DNA of 64,000 nt from an uncultured Desulfosarcina sp. (GCF_963668215.1 NZ_OY764190.1:62001-126000); one strand, 5' to 3'. Positions 45,293-55,184 are shown, counted from the stretch's first letter. Notes: generated by a model not told the origin, from the sequence alone. Made by a program: numbers and translations.

Positions 45293-45850
45293 ATGAGATT
45301 CAATCCACGCAATCCTGGCAAACCCATGGGCAATGCCGGCGGGGCCGCCGGCATCGTCATCGCTTTGGTTTTGGTTCTGGCCGTGGCTGCCGGCGGGGGA
45401 TACTGGGCTTATAACAAATACTATAAAATAGAACCGCCGCGCACCAAACTCGCCTCCATGAAGGTCAAAGAAGAGTTGGTGCAATTCACCTATGACCGCA
45501 TATCGCGGGCCCTGCACTACAACCTGCTCACCATAGACGACATTGTGGTGATGATGGACAAGGAACTCAAGCGGCTGCAACGCATCGCCAAAAAATTCCC
45601 CGACCAGAAAGGGATCGTCGACCCCCAGATCGAGGAGTTGACCCGCTCCCGTGAGCGGCTGGCCACGGCACTGAAGGAAGTCATCGCAGCCACCGAAAAG
45701 ATCTACGTCACCTGGCTGGTGGATCATTCCAGGGGAACCGGTCAGATCAAAGCCCGCAAAGGCACCCTCACCCGCAAACTGGCCGATGCCATCCGCGGCG
45801 AGTCCGTGCTGATCGGCCGCATCCGAACCAACCCCGACGCTTCATCCTGA
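45293..45850 (+). CDS. Membrane-anchored hypothetical protein
   Basis: A 185-residue protein with a short Gly/Asn-rich cytoplasmic start, one membrane segment (about residues 20-40, GIVIALVLVLAVAAGGGYWA) and a helical outer domain of about 140 residues with many charged residues (KELKRLQRIAKKF, EELTRSRERLATALKEVI). I do not recognise a family. It is convergent with the sigma-54 activator gene, with nine bases between stops. There is no obvious catalytic motif; a scaffold or adaptor role would fit the helical make-up but is a guess. Confidence 0.72.
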   Translation: MRFNPRNPGKPMGNAGGAAGIVIALVLVLAVAAGGGYWAYNKYYKIEPPRTKLASMKVKEELVQFTYDRISRALHYNLLTIDDIVVMMDKELKRLQRIAKKFPDQKGIVDPQIEELTRSRERLATALKEVIAATEKIYVTWLVDHSRGTGQIKARKGTLTRKLADAIRGESVLIGRIRTNPDASS

Positions 45851-45859
45851 AATGTTTAA

Positions 45860-47389
45860 CTAACGGTAGGTACGATAATCCACGCCATACTTTTTGGCCT
45901 TGTAGGCAAACTTGCGCACCGTTGTCTTGAGAACTTCCGAGGCCAGTGTGATGTTGCCGCGGGTGTTTTTCAGGGCGTCGATAATCATCTCTTTTTCTAG
46001 GGCGGCAACGGCGTCTTCCAGGGAAAGATCCGGCAAGGTTCCGCTTTCTTTGCCGGTCTGCAGGGTGGGCGGCAGGTGGTAGCTGTGAATGGCGCCTTCT
46101 TCGCACAACAGCACGGCCCGCTCGATGCAATTCTCCAGTTCGCGGACATTGCCCGGCCAGTGGTAGGCCATGAGCATATCGATGGCCGGGGTGGAAAGCC
46201 GCTTGACTTCCCGGCCGTTCTCATCGGCGTAGCTTTCGAGAAAATAATCGGCCAGCAGCAGGATGTCGGTTTTGCGCTCCCGCAGCGGGGGCATGTAGAT
46301 GGGAAACACGTTGAGACGGTAGTACAGGTCGCCCCGGAAAGAATCCTCTTCCACAGCCTGTTCCAGGTTCTTGTTGGTGGCCGCGATGATGCGCACATCC
46401 ACCTTGAGGGTCTTGTGTCCGCCGACCCGCTCGAACTCCCTTTCCTGAAGCACCCGCAGCAGGCGCACCTGCACATCGGGCTCGATGCTGCCGATTTCGT
46501 CCAGAAAGATGGTTCCCTTGTGGGCCAGTTCGAAACGGCCCATCTTCTGTTTAACTGCGCCGGTAAAGGCACCCTTCTCATGGCCGAAAAGTTCGCTTTC
46601 GATAAGGTTGTTGGGAATGGCCGCACAGTTGACTTTGACGAAGGGCCCCTTGGAGCGGGTGGAGTTGTAATGGATGGAGTTGGCCACCAGTTCCTTGCCC
46701 GTTCCGCTTTCGCCGCGGATCAGCACGGTGGCGTTGCTGCGGGACACCTGGCTGATCATCTGAAACACTTCGCGCATCTTGTTGCTGTTGCCGATGATGT
46801 TGTTGATCCGGTATTTGTTCTCCAGTTCGTCGCGCAGCCGCTTGTTCTCGTCCCGCAGGGCTTCCTTTTCCAGCTGAATGGTTTCCAGGTTGATGGCGTG
46901 CCGGGCCAGCATGGTGGCTACTACGGAGAGCAGTTTGGTGCCCTGCTCCAGCTGGTAGTCCGGATCGTAGACCCGGTCCACACTCAAAGCGCCCACCACC
47001 CGTTTGCCTTTCTTTACCGGAACGCAGATAAAGGAGATTTCTCCCATGCCTTTCATCCTGCGGGATGCGGTTCGGTTGAGAAACAGCGGTTCTTCGCTGA
47101 TCTTGGGGATGGCCACGGCCTTGCCGGTCTCGATCACCCGTCCGATGATGCCCTCGCCCAGTTTGTATTTCACCCGATCCATGGCGCTTTTGGACAGACT
47201 GTGGGCCACTTCGATGCTGATTTCGTTTCTCAAAGGATTGAGGATGGAAATCGTTCCCCGCTCCATCTGCATGGTGCTCGAAAGAATATCCAGCGCCTTG
47301 TACATGGATTTTTTGAGATCCAGATGCTCGTTGAGTGCGTTGGATATTTCGTAGAACAGGGTAACCTGTTCGATGGCGTTCATTTCCAT
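45860..47389 (-). CDS. Sigma-54-dependent activator with GAF domain
   Basis: A 509-residue enhancer-binding protein. The N-terminal GAF sensory domain spans about residues 8-150. The AAA+ domain has Walker [18 protein letters not shown] and the sigma-54 contact loop [15 protein letters not shown], with Walker [15 protein letters not shown] and the arginine region [24 protein letters not shown]-terminal Fis-type helix-turn-helix ends the protein. The domain order matches NifA-type activators, but no nitrogen-fixation genes are near. I take the start near MEMNAIEQ, where AAGGAG lies about 12 bases upstream. It is a candidate activator for the two sigma-54 promoters nearby; no evidence ties them directly. 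Confidence 0.92.
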   Translation of the reverse strand: MEMNAIEQVTLFYEISNALNEHLDLKKSMYKALDILSSTMQMERGTISILNPLRNEISIEVAHSLSKSAMDRVKYKLGEGIIGRVIETGKAVAIPKISEEPLFLNRTASRRMKGMGEISFICVPVKKGKRVVGALSVDRVYDPDYQLEQGTKLLSVVATMLARHAINLETIQLEKEALRDENKRLRDELENKYRINNIIGNSNKMREVFQMISQVSRSNATVLIRGESGTGKELVANSIHYNSTRSKGPFVKVNCAAIPNNLIESELFGHEKGAFTGAVKQKMGRFELAHKGTIFLDEIGSIEPDVQVRLLRVLQEREFERVGGHKTLKVDVRIIAATNKNLEQAVEEDSFRGDLYYRLNVFPIYMPPLRERKTDILLLADYFLESYADENGREVKRLSTPAIDMLMAYHWPGNVRELENCIERAVLLCEEGAIHSYHLPPTLQTGKESGTLPDLSLEDAVAALEKEMIIDALKNTRGNITLASEVLKTTVRKFAYKAKKYGVDYRTYR

Positions 47390-47534
47390 GTTTGTCGAAT
47401 GCTCCTTACGGTTGCCGCCGGTACCCATTATGAAAAATGGCAAATTCGCCTGTTTCCGGGCAGACGCTCACTAAATTTGTAGATCGGGGTGCTCATTACA
47501 ACATTTTTGTAATCTTTGGCAAGGAAATAAAAGA

Positions 47535-47719
47535 GGCCAAGGGGTCGAGGATTCCAGGGGGTCGAGGGTGAAAACAGGTCACTTACGTCGAACATCGAAC
47601 GTTCAACTTCGGGCATCGAGTATATGGAACCATCGCTTTCTATTGTTGAGCAGCTATAATCATCGACTTCGAGTTGGGTGTCCACCCCTTGACCCCTCGA
47701 ATCCTCGACCCCTTGAACC
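47535..47719. repeat. Heptad-period inverted repeat upstream of dinB
   Basis: GGCCAAGGGGTCGAGGATTC (47535-47554), continuing CAGGGGGTCGAGGG to 47568, is the near reverse complement of 47685-47719. The arms show a seven-base period (CCCCTTG ACCCCTC GAATCCT CGACCCC), and the spacer contains another heptad run (ACATCGA ACGTTCA ACTTCGG GCATCGA at about 47593-47620). The 392 bases between the activator and dinB starts hold no gene I can support besides this structure. Confidence 0.75.
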
Positions 47720-47781
47720 TTTCCGTCGACTCCCATCCGTCACTGCTTGAAAGAAACCACTTAAATAAGTACAGTGCCGCC

Positions 47782-48945
47782 ATGATTCTGCACATCGACA
47801 TGGATGCTTTCTTCGCCTCGGTGGAACAGCGCGACCATCCCGAACTGAGAGGCCAACCGCTGGTCGTGGGCGGGGATTCCGGCCGGGGCGTCGTGGCCGC
47901 AGCCAGCTACGAGGCCCGCCGCTACGGCATCCACAGCGCCATGCCCATGTTCATGGCCAAACAGCGCTGCCCCCACCTGCAGGTGGTTTCCTCGCGCAAG
48001 GGCCGCTACGGCGAGGTATCCCGCACTGTTATGGCCATCTTGGACCGCTACTCTCCCGTGGTGGAACAGGTTTCCATCGACGAAGCTTACCTGGATGCGG
48101 CCGGGTGCGACCGCCTGCACGGCCCTCCCGCCGCCATGGCAAGGGCCATCAAGGCCGACATCTGGGAATCGGTGTCCCTGACCTGCTCCATTGGTGTGGC
48201 CCCGTTGAAGTTTCTGGCTAAAATCGCATCGGATATGGACAAGCCCGACGGACTGACCGTCATCGCTCCGGAATCCGTCCCCGAATTCATCGCCAATTTG
48301 CCGGTGGACAAAGTGCCCGGCGTGGGCAAACAGGCCTTTCAGCAGCTCAAACGGATGGGCATCCTGACGCTGGGGGATGTGAGAATCCGAAAAGCTTCGG
48401 CGCTGGTGGAACGGTTGGGAAAATTCGGCTATCGGCTGGTGGACCTGGCCCATGGACGGGACGAAACCACCGTCTGTCCCCATAGCCCGACCAAGTCCAT
48501 ATCCACGGAGAAAACCCTGTCCCACGACACCCGGGACCGGGAGCAATTGATCCGGCACCTGCTGTCCCAAAGCGAGGAAGTAGGCCGCCAGCTCCGCCGC
48601 CAGGGATTTCTGGCCCGCACGATCACCCTGAAGCTGAAAAACAGCGATTTTCGGCAGATCACCCGTAGCGCCACCCTGGACCGCCCCACCCACGCGTCGG
48701 AAACTATTTATGAGACGGCCCGAACCCTTTTGGCGCGCCAGGCCCTGGACCAACCCATCCGGTTGATCGGTGTCGGGGCGTCGGCATTGATTGCCGATAC
48801 CATACCGCAACAGGCGTCTCTGTTCGCCGACGCCACGGTCCACAGCAATGATTGGGAAAAGGTGGATCGGGCCGTGGACCGGATCGCCGAACGCTTCGGC
48901 ACTTCGGCAGTGCGTCGGGGCAGCCTGGCGGAGACAAAAGACTGA
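47782..48945 (+). CDS. dinB: DNA polymerase IV (Y family)
   Basis: Error-prone translesion polymerase. The 387 residues open ILHIDMDAFFASVEQRDHP with the first metal-binding Asp residues; the second acidic pair is in EQVSIDEAYLDAAG. The steric-gate segment YEARRYGIHSAMPM, the helix-hairpin-helix DKVPGVGKQAFQQLKRMGI and a little-finger domain (ARTITLKLKNSDFRQITRS) are present. The ATG at 47782 gives the family start; longer in-frame extension upstream runs into the palindromic repeat and is rejected. There is no clear ribosome site or LexA box that I can identify. Confidence 0.95.
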   Translation: MILHIDMDAFFASVEQRDHPELRGQPLVVGGDSGRGVVAAASYEARRYGIHSAMPMFMAKQRCPHLQVVSSRKGRYGEVSRTVMAILDRYSPVVEQVSIDEAYLDAAGCDRLHGPPAAMARAIKADIWESVSLTCSIGVAPLKFLAKIASDMDKPDGLTVIAPESVPEFIANLPVDKVPGVGKQAFQQLKRMGILTLGDVRIRKASALVERLGKFGYRLVDLAHGRDETTVCPHSPTKSISTEKTLSHDTRDREQLIRHLLSQSEEVGRQLRRQGFLARTITLKLKNSDFRQITRSATLDRPTHASETIYETARTLLARQALDQPIRLIGVGASALIADTIPQQASLFADATVHSNDWEKVDRAVDRIAERFGTSAVRRGSLAETKD

Positions 48946-49201
48946 AGTAGATGGCGTCCGTGTCAATGCACGCCCCGTAACGCGGCTTTTGCCTTTCTGC
49001 CGCAAGGGATGCCCGATCTTCTCATCCGCGCCCGCAGGGTCGAATGGTTCAATGACCAACGGCCTCGTATTGTTGGAAATCGATCTGTAATCATAAGATT
49101 TTGCTCATTGGAATAAAATTTGATAAAGGTCGGGGCGGCTCCGCTGGTCGAATCTATCATTCCCATTAAAAACTTCATTTCCCATCGAGAAAGGTTGACG
49201 C

Positions 49202-50563
49202 ATGACGCCGAACCAGACGAAATTTCCGGCCAAGTCACTCCTGAAAAGCTTTGGACAACGGATTTCCCAAGGACAGATTCGCTATCTTCGAGCCGGCCAC
49301 CTGGACATTTTCGAAGGTGCCCGCAAAAACACCTGTTTCCTGGAATCCGTCTCGGGAAAGCGGTTTTACGATGCCTTCTCGGCCGCAGGCTGCTTCAATG
49401 TGGGCCGCGGCAACCCTGAAATCATCGAGACCCTGATCCGAGAGGCCCGCCGGCGGGACATGGGCTCGGCCGGCATGCTTTCGGCAGCCAAAATCGAATT
49501 CGCTGTGAAGCTGGCCAAAATCGCACCTGGCGATCTCAATCGGGTGATTCTGGTGGGCAGCGGCGGGGACGGCATCGGCTGCGCCATCAAGCTGGCCCGC
49601 GGGGCCACCGGCCGGCAGACCATCGTCAGCATGAACAAGGCCTACCACGGCCATTCCGGCTTCAGCCTGTCCGCCAATGGGAAGGCCTATTACAGGCAAT
49701 TGTTCGAACCCCTGATGCCGGAATTTCGCTTCATCGATTTCGGAGACATCCAGGCCGCCCGCCGTGTCATAACCCCCGACATCGCGGCCGTCATCCTGGA
49801 GCCGGTCCAGGGCGAAGGCGGCATCCATGTGGCCGACGATGCGTATCTACGTAAACTGAGACAGCGCTGCGACGAGACCGGGACCCTGCTGATTTTCGAT
49901 GAAATCCAGACCGGCTTTTGCCGCACCGGAAAATTCTGGGCCAGCGAGCACTCGGGCGTCGTTCCCGATATCATGATCGCCGCCAAATCCATCAGCGGGG
50001 GCGTGTTCCCCAACGCGGCCGTGGTGTTCCGGGAAATCGATCCTCTGGTGAATTTCGTCGAGAAATACCCGCAATTTCACCCGTCCTTCGGTGGCAGCGA
50101 TCTGGGATGCACCGTCTCGTCCAGAGTCATCGATTACCTGTTCGCCAACCGGGTCTGGGAGCATGCTGCCCAACAGGGTTCCCGCTTCATCGCCGGATTG
50201 CGGAACCTTCGGGAAAAGCATGCCCCGGTGATCCGGGAGGTCAGGGGCCGGGGCCTTATGGTGGGAATCGAATACAAGGACGAATTCATGGGCGTCCTGA
50301 TGGCCGACTGTCTGGCGCAGCAGAATATCTTCGCCGCGTACTCGGGCAATGCCCCCCAGGTGATGCGGTTTCAGCTTCCGTTGAGCGTGACCGCCGCCGA
50401 AGTCGACGACCTGCTGTCTAAAATTGACGCCGCGATCCGGACCTTGAAGCGCTACCTGGTGCTGCTGCGCCCCTTGACCCTTTTTCCCGTGGGGCGCTGG
50501 CTGCTGAACGAAAAAGACATGCTCATTCCCCTGAACCTGTTCCTGCGTCGCTTCGGCCTGTAG
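49202..50563 (+). CDS. Class-III aminotransferase homologue, lysine retained
   Basis: A 453-residue PLP fold-type I protein of the acetylornithine/ornithine aminotransferase group. The PLP-ring Asp is in LLIFDEIQTGFCRTGK, and the Schiff-base Lys in PDIMIAAKSISGG. The usual phosphate-binding loop (GSEA-type) instead reads GSGGDGIGCAIKLAR, and the cross-subunit Thr position reads PSFGGSDLGC. A C-terminal tail of about 35 residues (LVLLRPLTLFPVGRWLLNEK) is added. Substrate unknown. It is 34 bases upstream of a paralogue that lacks the lysine, so the two may work as a pair. The 256 bases before it, after dinB, hold no supported gene. Confidence 0.88.
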   Translation: MTPNQTKFPAKSLLKSFGQRISQGQIRYLRAGHLDIFEGARKNTCFLESVSGKRFYDAFSAAGCFNVGRGNPEIIETLIREARRRDMGSAGMLSAAKIEFAVKLAKIAPGDLNRVILVGSGGDGIGCAIKLARGATGRQTIVSMNKAYHGHSGFSLSANGKAYYRQLFEPLMPEFRFIDFGDIQAARRVITPDIAAVILEPVQGEGGIHVADDAYLRKLRQRCDETGTLLIFDEIQTGFCRTGKFWASEHSGVVPDIMIAAKSISGGVFPNAAVVFREIDPLVNFVEKYPQFHPSFGGSDLGCTVSSRVIDYLFANRVWEHAAQQGSRFIAGLRNLREKHAPVIREVRGRGLMVGIEYKDEFMGVLMADCLAQQNIFAAYSGNAPQVMRFQLPLSVTAAEVDDLLSKIDAAIRTLKRYLVLLRPLTLFPVGRWLLNEKDMLIPLNLFLRRFGL

Positions 50564-50597
50564 CTGCAAATCGAACACAATCCGCAAGGAGAAAACC

Positions 50598-51857
50598 ATG
50601 GCACCCACGAATCAATCGACTGAGACATCCGCAGGCCCTCTCATGGACCAGGCCCGCAAGGTATTTTCCAGCGCCCTGGTGGACGGGCTGGCAAACGTCG
50701 GGCTGGATTTTTTGGAAGGCGAAAGCCAAGGCGCATTCATCCTCGACGAGGACGGCAACCGCTACCTGGACGCCTACGCCTCCGGTGCGAGCTGCAATCT
50801 CGGCCGTCGGCCCGAGGCCCTGGCCAAGGCCCTGGAAACAGCCGCACTGGAAACGGACCAGGGCAACTTCGTTCTGCTTTCCGAAGAAAAGGCGATGTTG
50901 GCCGAAAAGCTGGCCGGTTTCATGCCCGACCACCTGGGTTGCTGCTACTTTAGCGTGGTGCGCGGAGAAGCCATGGAGGCCGCCTGCAAACTGGCCCGTG
51001 GAGTGACCGGCAGGCCGAACCTGGCGGCCGTGGAAGGCGCCTGGCACGGGGATACCGGGTTTGCCCTGAGCCTTTCGCAGCACGCCCAGAAGCATCTGTT
51101 CGAACCGTTGATCCCCGCGGTGGAACCGATTCCGTTCGACGACCGTGACGCGATAGAAAGGGTCGTGACCGAAAATGCGGCGGCCGTAATCGTTGAAACC
51201 GTTCAGGTGGAAAACGGCTGCCGGACGGCCGACCCGGAATTTCTCCGTGCGGTTCAGCAACAATGCCGCCGCGTCGGCGCCCTTTTGATCGTCGACGAAA
51301 CCCAGACCGGTTTCGGCCGCACCGGCAAACGCTTTTCCATCGAACACGCCGACCTGCGGCCGGACATCCTGGTTTTCGGAGAGGCGATCTGCGGCGGCAT
51401 GTTCAACATGAGCGGACTCTCCTTCACCAGCACGGTCAAAGGGTTTTTCGACGACCATCCGCTGATCCACCTGTGCACCTTCGGCGGCCACGATATCGGC
51501 TGCCGCGTGGCAACGGAGGCCTTGGACGGCTACGAAACCATCCGCCCCTGGCGCAATGCGGCCGCCCTGGAGGGGCAGCTGCAAAAAAGCCTCGCCGACC
51601 TCCAAATGCGTCATCCCGAAGTCATTAAAAATGTCGTGGCGACCGGTCTTCTGGGGGCGGTTGTCCTTTCCGAACCGGACCAGGCCGCGGGCTTCTGTCG
51701 CCGGGCCAGGGAAAACGGGGCCATCCTCAAGCAGGGCCGCGTCGATTCGGCCAGCGTCATCGTCAGGCCTCCCTTGACCATCACAAGGGAGGAACTGGAG
51801 TTGTTGACAACCCGAATGCGCCGGGCAGGAGAACAGCTAACAGGCCTTTTCCCGTAA
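50598..51857 (+). CDS. Class-III aminotransferase homologue, catalytic lysine lost
   Basis: A 419-residue paralogue of the preceding protein. The phosphate-loop region SVVRGEAMEAACKLARG and the ring Asp (LLIVDETQTGFGRTGK) are close to the family, and the cross-subunit Thr is kept (LCTFGGHDIGC). The lysine that should bind PLP is replaced by Glu: PDILVFGEAICGGMF, codon GAG where AAG/AAA is expected. It should not be a normal transaminase. AAGGAG precedes the ATG. The frame is otherwise intact and not decayed, which argues for a retained non-catalytic or partner role over a pseudogene. Confidence 0.88.
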   Translation: MAPTNQSTETSAGPLMDQARKVFSSALVDGLANVGLDFLEGESQGAFILDEDGNRYLDAYASGASCNLGRRPEALAKALETAALETDQGNFVLLSEEKAMLAEKLAGFMPDHLGCCYFSVVRGEAMEAACKLARGVTGRPNLAAVEGAWHGDTGFALSLSQHAQKHLFEPLIPAVEPIPFDDRDAIERVVTENAAAVIVETVQVENGCRTADPEFLRAVQQQCRRVGALLIVDETQTGFGRTGKRFSIEHADLRPDILVFGEAICGGMFNMSGLSFTSTVKGFFDDHPLIHLCTFGGHDIGCRVATEALDGYETIRPWRNAAALEGQLQKSLADLQMRHPEVIKNVVATGLLGAVVLSEPDQAAGFCRRARENGAILKQGRVDSASVIVRPPLTITREELELLTTRMRRAGEQLTGLFP

Positions 51858-51876
51858 CATTCTACAACTGCCGGTA

Positions 51877-52807
51877 GTGGTCCATTTCTCTTCGGATCGG
51901 CACATGTTCAAACTGCCCTGGGATGTTTTATCGGCGTCTTTGCCGACATCGGCTGATCCGCGGCTGATTCACGGCCCCTTGAAAATTTTCCTGGACGGGG
52001 CGGACCGGGCCGCCGTGGAAATATCTCTGGGAAAATTCGTCCTGACCTGCGCAGCCACCCTGATGCGCTGCTGCCGGGAAAGGTCCCTCGATCCGCTGAT
52101 GCTGGCCGGTCGCAGCCCTTCACGACTGGGAAAGGATTTGAAGGTCCGTTTCGGCGCGATGATGGCAGAAACCGAAGAGGGTATCCAACTGGCCCGCAAA
52201 GCCACCCAAATGGGTTTCCCTCTGGCTTTCCACGCCATCGGCAACCAGGCGGTGAACCAGGCCGTGGAAATCGTCGGTCAGGTCAGGAGCATGCATCCCA
52301 CGGCCGCCCCGCCGCGCATCGAGCATGCGCTTTTCCTCGAAGACGAGACCCTCCGCGCCATTCGGGAACTGGGCATCGCCGTGGTGACCCAACCGGCTTT
52401 CCTGCCCCAAATGGACCCGACCAACGTCCCCTATCTGCCGGGCTTCAGGCAGATGCCCATCAACACTTTTCTGGCTTCCGGGATTCGGGTCGCCGGCAGC
52501 TCCGATTGGCCGGTGGCCTCCCATGACCCGCTTCTGGCCATGCACCACGCGGTGACACGAACGACCCCGGGGGCAGCATGTCCTGCAGCCGAATGAATCC
52601 GTATCCGTGGAAGCCGCCATGTCGATGTACACGACAGAAGCCGCCCACGTGCTCGGGTGCGGACACGAAGTCGGCAGTCTCGAACCGGGCAAGCGGGCGG
52701 ACTTTTTAGTCCTTGCCGGCGATCCCTACCGTCACGCGAAGGATTTGACCGACCATGTACAGGTCCGGCAGACTTGGTTGGATGGCAAACGGGTTTTTCC
52801 CCGATAG
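51877..52807 (+). pseudogene. Remnant of a YtcJ-type amidohydrolase
   Basis: Only the C-terminal part of a TIM-barrel metal-dependent hydrolase remains: HGPLKIFLDGADRA, then MGFPLAFHAIGNQAVNQAVE with a metal-site His, PPRIEHALFL, and GIRVAGSSDWPVASHDPLLA with the late Asp. After VTRTTP the frame shifts near 52565-52575 in a C/G run. Reading continues in another frame as NESVSVEAAMSMYTTEAAH and SLEPGKRADFLVLAGDPY, the family's C-terminus. The N-terminal half (roughly 250 residues) is absent. It follows the second aminotransferase homologue by 19 bases. Confidence 0.85.
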
Positions 52808-52942
52808 ATTGCTTCTGTGTGAGCCGGACGCAAGTTCGCCAGATTCTATTCTTCTGTGGGAGTGCTATCGTTTAGCATCAAAAAATATAGCGGCCTGCTA
52901 TGGGAGAGACATTTCTTGTGATAGGGCTGAATAAAAAAGACT

Positions 52943-53164
52943 TCAAAACGGAATATCCTCTTCACCCGAACCATCCAAATCATCGTCAATGTCGAAGGGC
53001 ATCATTTCGTTGGCAAGATCAAAGAAGACACCCAAGGATTCGGAGACATTTTTTACAATCCGGCTATGCGTTTCCTTTTCATCAAGATCTTTCGCTTTCG
53101 ACATTGCCTTCAAAGAAGCCATCAATTCTTTGGATAAACCTTCCATAATTTTCTCAAGGTCCAT
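52943..53164 (-). CDS. Small acidic helical protein
   Basis: A 73-residue protein, MDLEKIMEGLSKELMASLKA onward, ending in an acidic tail (FDIDDDLDGSGEEDIPF). Mostly helical, cytosolic, with no Cys and no known motif; I do not recognise a family. AAGGAGG five bases before the ATG is among the best ribosome sites in the window, which supports a real gene. It lies alone between the amidohydrolase remnant and the MATE transporter. Confidence 0.78.
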   Translation of the reverse strand: MDLEKIMEGLSKELMASLKAMSKAKDLDEKETHSRIVKNVSESLGVFFDLANEMMPFDIDDDLDGSGEEDIPF

Positions 53165-53380
53165 AGGGCCTCCTTTTCATTGGTTCCTGCGACGGCGATG
53201 ATGTTCGGGGATTCCATTCCAGAGCGTCTGTCCAACCAACACAAATTTCCAGCGGAAATCAAGAAAATTCAAGGTCGATGCCCGATACATTCAAATCACT
53301 CGGATGCTCTTCCACTTCCCCTGCCTGAATCGCCAGAACGACACCGCAAACAGCGATAACACGTAGAGGGTCAGCGTGAT

Positions 53381-54634
53381 CTAACAGGCAACGAGGCCCA
53401 TTTGCAGATAGGCGATGATGACGGTCAGCGGCACAATCATCACCAGAAGGGTTGTCACCCCAACGCTCCACATGATGAAAGCGGTGTCGCCGGCCCCTTT
53501 CAGGACACCGAGGAAGGTGAAATAAAGGGCGTCAAAAACGATGAAAACCGCCATGATGCGCAGCACGGTCGTGCCCTGTTCCAGTAGCTGCCCCTGCTCG
53601 GCGGAAAGGAAAAACCCCAGCACCGGCCCGGGAGCGAATAAAAATACCAAAACCAGGCAGGCGATATAGGCCATGAGCACGACAATGGTCTGCCGGGTGA
53701 AACCAAGGGCACTCTGCACGTCTTCCCGCCCCAGGGATTGGCCGACCAGGGTGGACAACCCCAGTGAGAAGCCCACGGCGGGCATGAAGGCGATGGATTC
53801 TAGGGAAAAGGCGATATTGCTGACAGCCAGCTCGGTTTTGCCCAGGCGACCCACGGCAAAAATGAAAAAAGCAAAGGAAAACACGTCCATGGTGAACTGC
53901 AGCGATGCCGGCGTTCCGTTTTTCAAAATGCGCCCCAAAAGCTCCCTGTCGATCCGGCGACCGGTCAGCACACGGTATTGTCGATCATTGGTTGTGTTGA
54001 AAATTATCCAGGCATAGAGAAGCGTGATCAGGGTCCAGGCGCTGACCGTGGCGATCCCGGCGCCGCGGATGCCCATTTCCGGGAAAGGGCCGACTCCGTT
54101 GATCAGGGCATAATCCAGGGGGATGTTGAAAAGCATTCCGATGACAGAGATGATCATCACCGGGCGTGTCCGGCCCCGTCCCGAAAAAAAGCAGGAAAGG
54201 GCGATACCGGCCACATGGATGCCGCCGCCCAGGCAGAGAATGCGGAAATACTGGCGTTCCAGATGTTGAACTTCGGGCGCATGACCGCCCAGACGGAAGA
54301 GCGGCCCGGCCAAAAGGGAGACGCCCGCCAGCAAAACAACCGACAGCATGGCAACATAGAGCCCCTGCCAGATGCAGGGACCAATGCGATGGTGGGCACC
54401 GGCGCCGGTGTACTGGGCGATGAAAACATTCAAGTAACCGGTGATGCCGGTAAAAACGGTCAGAATGAGAAACGCAGCGACTCCGGCCGGCGTGGCCGCG
54501 GCAATGGCGTCTAAATCGTAATTGGCCAGAAAGACCCGGTCGGTGAATTCCATGACCGTGACGGCCGCCATGGACAGCACCAGCGGAAGACTGACGGAGA
54601 ATAGCTGCCGATAAGGATTAGGTTGCTGGCGCAT
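53381..54634 (-). CDS. MATE-family efflux transporter interrupted by an amber codon
   Basis: A polytopic drug/sodium antiporter of the MATE family. The N-terminal segment LPLVLSMAAVTVMEFTDRVFLANYD and the internally repeated second half (FTMDVFSFAFFIFAVGRLG, FSLGLSTLVGQSLG) are typical, with eleven or so membrane segments before the stop. The frame halts at TAG (53381-53383) after GLVAC. The same frame then runs on for 29 codons to TGA at 53291: ITLTLYVLSLFAVSFW, then RFRQGKWKSIRVI, the twelfth helix and basic tail expected of a full-length MATE protein. TAG sits where Trp (TGG) would fit. It is either a recent nonsense mutation, readthrough or a base error. Confidence 0.88.
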   Translation of the reverse strand: MRQQPNPYRQLFSVSLPLVLSMAAVTVMEFTDRVFLANYDLDAIAAATPAGVAAFLILTVFTGITGYLNVFIAQYTGAGAHHRIGPCIWQGLYVAMLSVVLLAGVSLLAGPLFRLGGHAPEVQHLERQYFRILCLGGGIHVAGIALSCFFSGRGRTRPVMIISVIGMLFNIPLDYALINGVGPFPEMGIRGAGIATVSAWTLITLLYAWIIFNTTNDRQYRVLTGRRIDRELLGRILKNGTPASLQFTMDVFSFAFFIFAVGRLGKTELAVSNIAFSLESIAFMPAVGFSLGLSTLVGQSLGREDVQSALGFTRQTIVVLMAYIACLVLVFLFAPGPVLGFFLSAEQGQLLEQGTTVLRIMAVFIVFDALYFTFLGVLKGAGDTAFIMWSVGVTTLLVMIVPLTVIIAYLQMGLVAC

Positions 54635-54717
54635 GGCGGTTCCACATGAGAAGGGCTTCTTTGCGGTTTTGGATAGACACTCCTTGATGAGCCTGCCAGC
54701 ATTAAACGATTCTCATC

Positions 54718-55026
54718 ATGAATGCAACGTTTCGACCAACCGTTCAGTCGTTCAATCGCAAGAAAATCGTAGTGGTCGGAATGGAAACGCATGTATGCGT
54801 CCTTCAAACCTGTCTGGATCTTATCAAGGCTGGTTTTCAGGTTCATCTGGTTGCCGATGCCGTGGCATCTCGTGTGAACGAGAATCGAAACATCGCCATC
54901 GATATATTAAACCGGCAATTAAATAGCCAAACTTCGAAATATAGTTCTTTTCGTGAATCACTGATTTATAAGGGTTTGCAAAAATGCCGCCCTGGTAAAA
55001 TTGAGATATTTAGTGTCCGTCCATAA
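54718..55026 (+). pseudogene. Isochorismatase-family fragment
   Basis: A piece of a cysteine hydrolase: FNRKKIVVVGMETHVCVLQT followed by CLDLIKAGFQVHLVADAVASR matches the central part of isochorismatase-like proteins, with the nucleophilic Cys in THVCVLQT. The upstream Asp/Lys-bearing half is missing and the region after NIAIDILNRQ no longer looks like the family. It lies next to an insertion sequence and is probably a decayed remnant. Confidence 0.75.
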
Positions 55027-55184
55027 ATTGCAGGTTTAAGCAGTGCGTCGAGAAGTAAAAATCGGGTAACGTGAGGAATAGAATCCTCCAAGACACGGCA
55101 CATTGAAAGCCCGACAAGGATATGGGTAAATACTCTAAAAAAGCACGCCTCCGGACGCACCTGCTCTCTGGATTTCAGTAACTG

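Noticed and set aside
51877..52596. Amidohydrolase as a functional short enzyme
   Set aside because: The N-terminal half with the first metal ligands is missing and the C-terminus continues only after a frameshift, so a working enzyme is unlikely.
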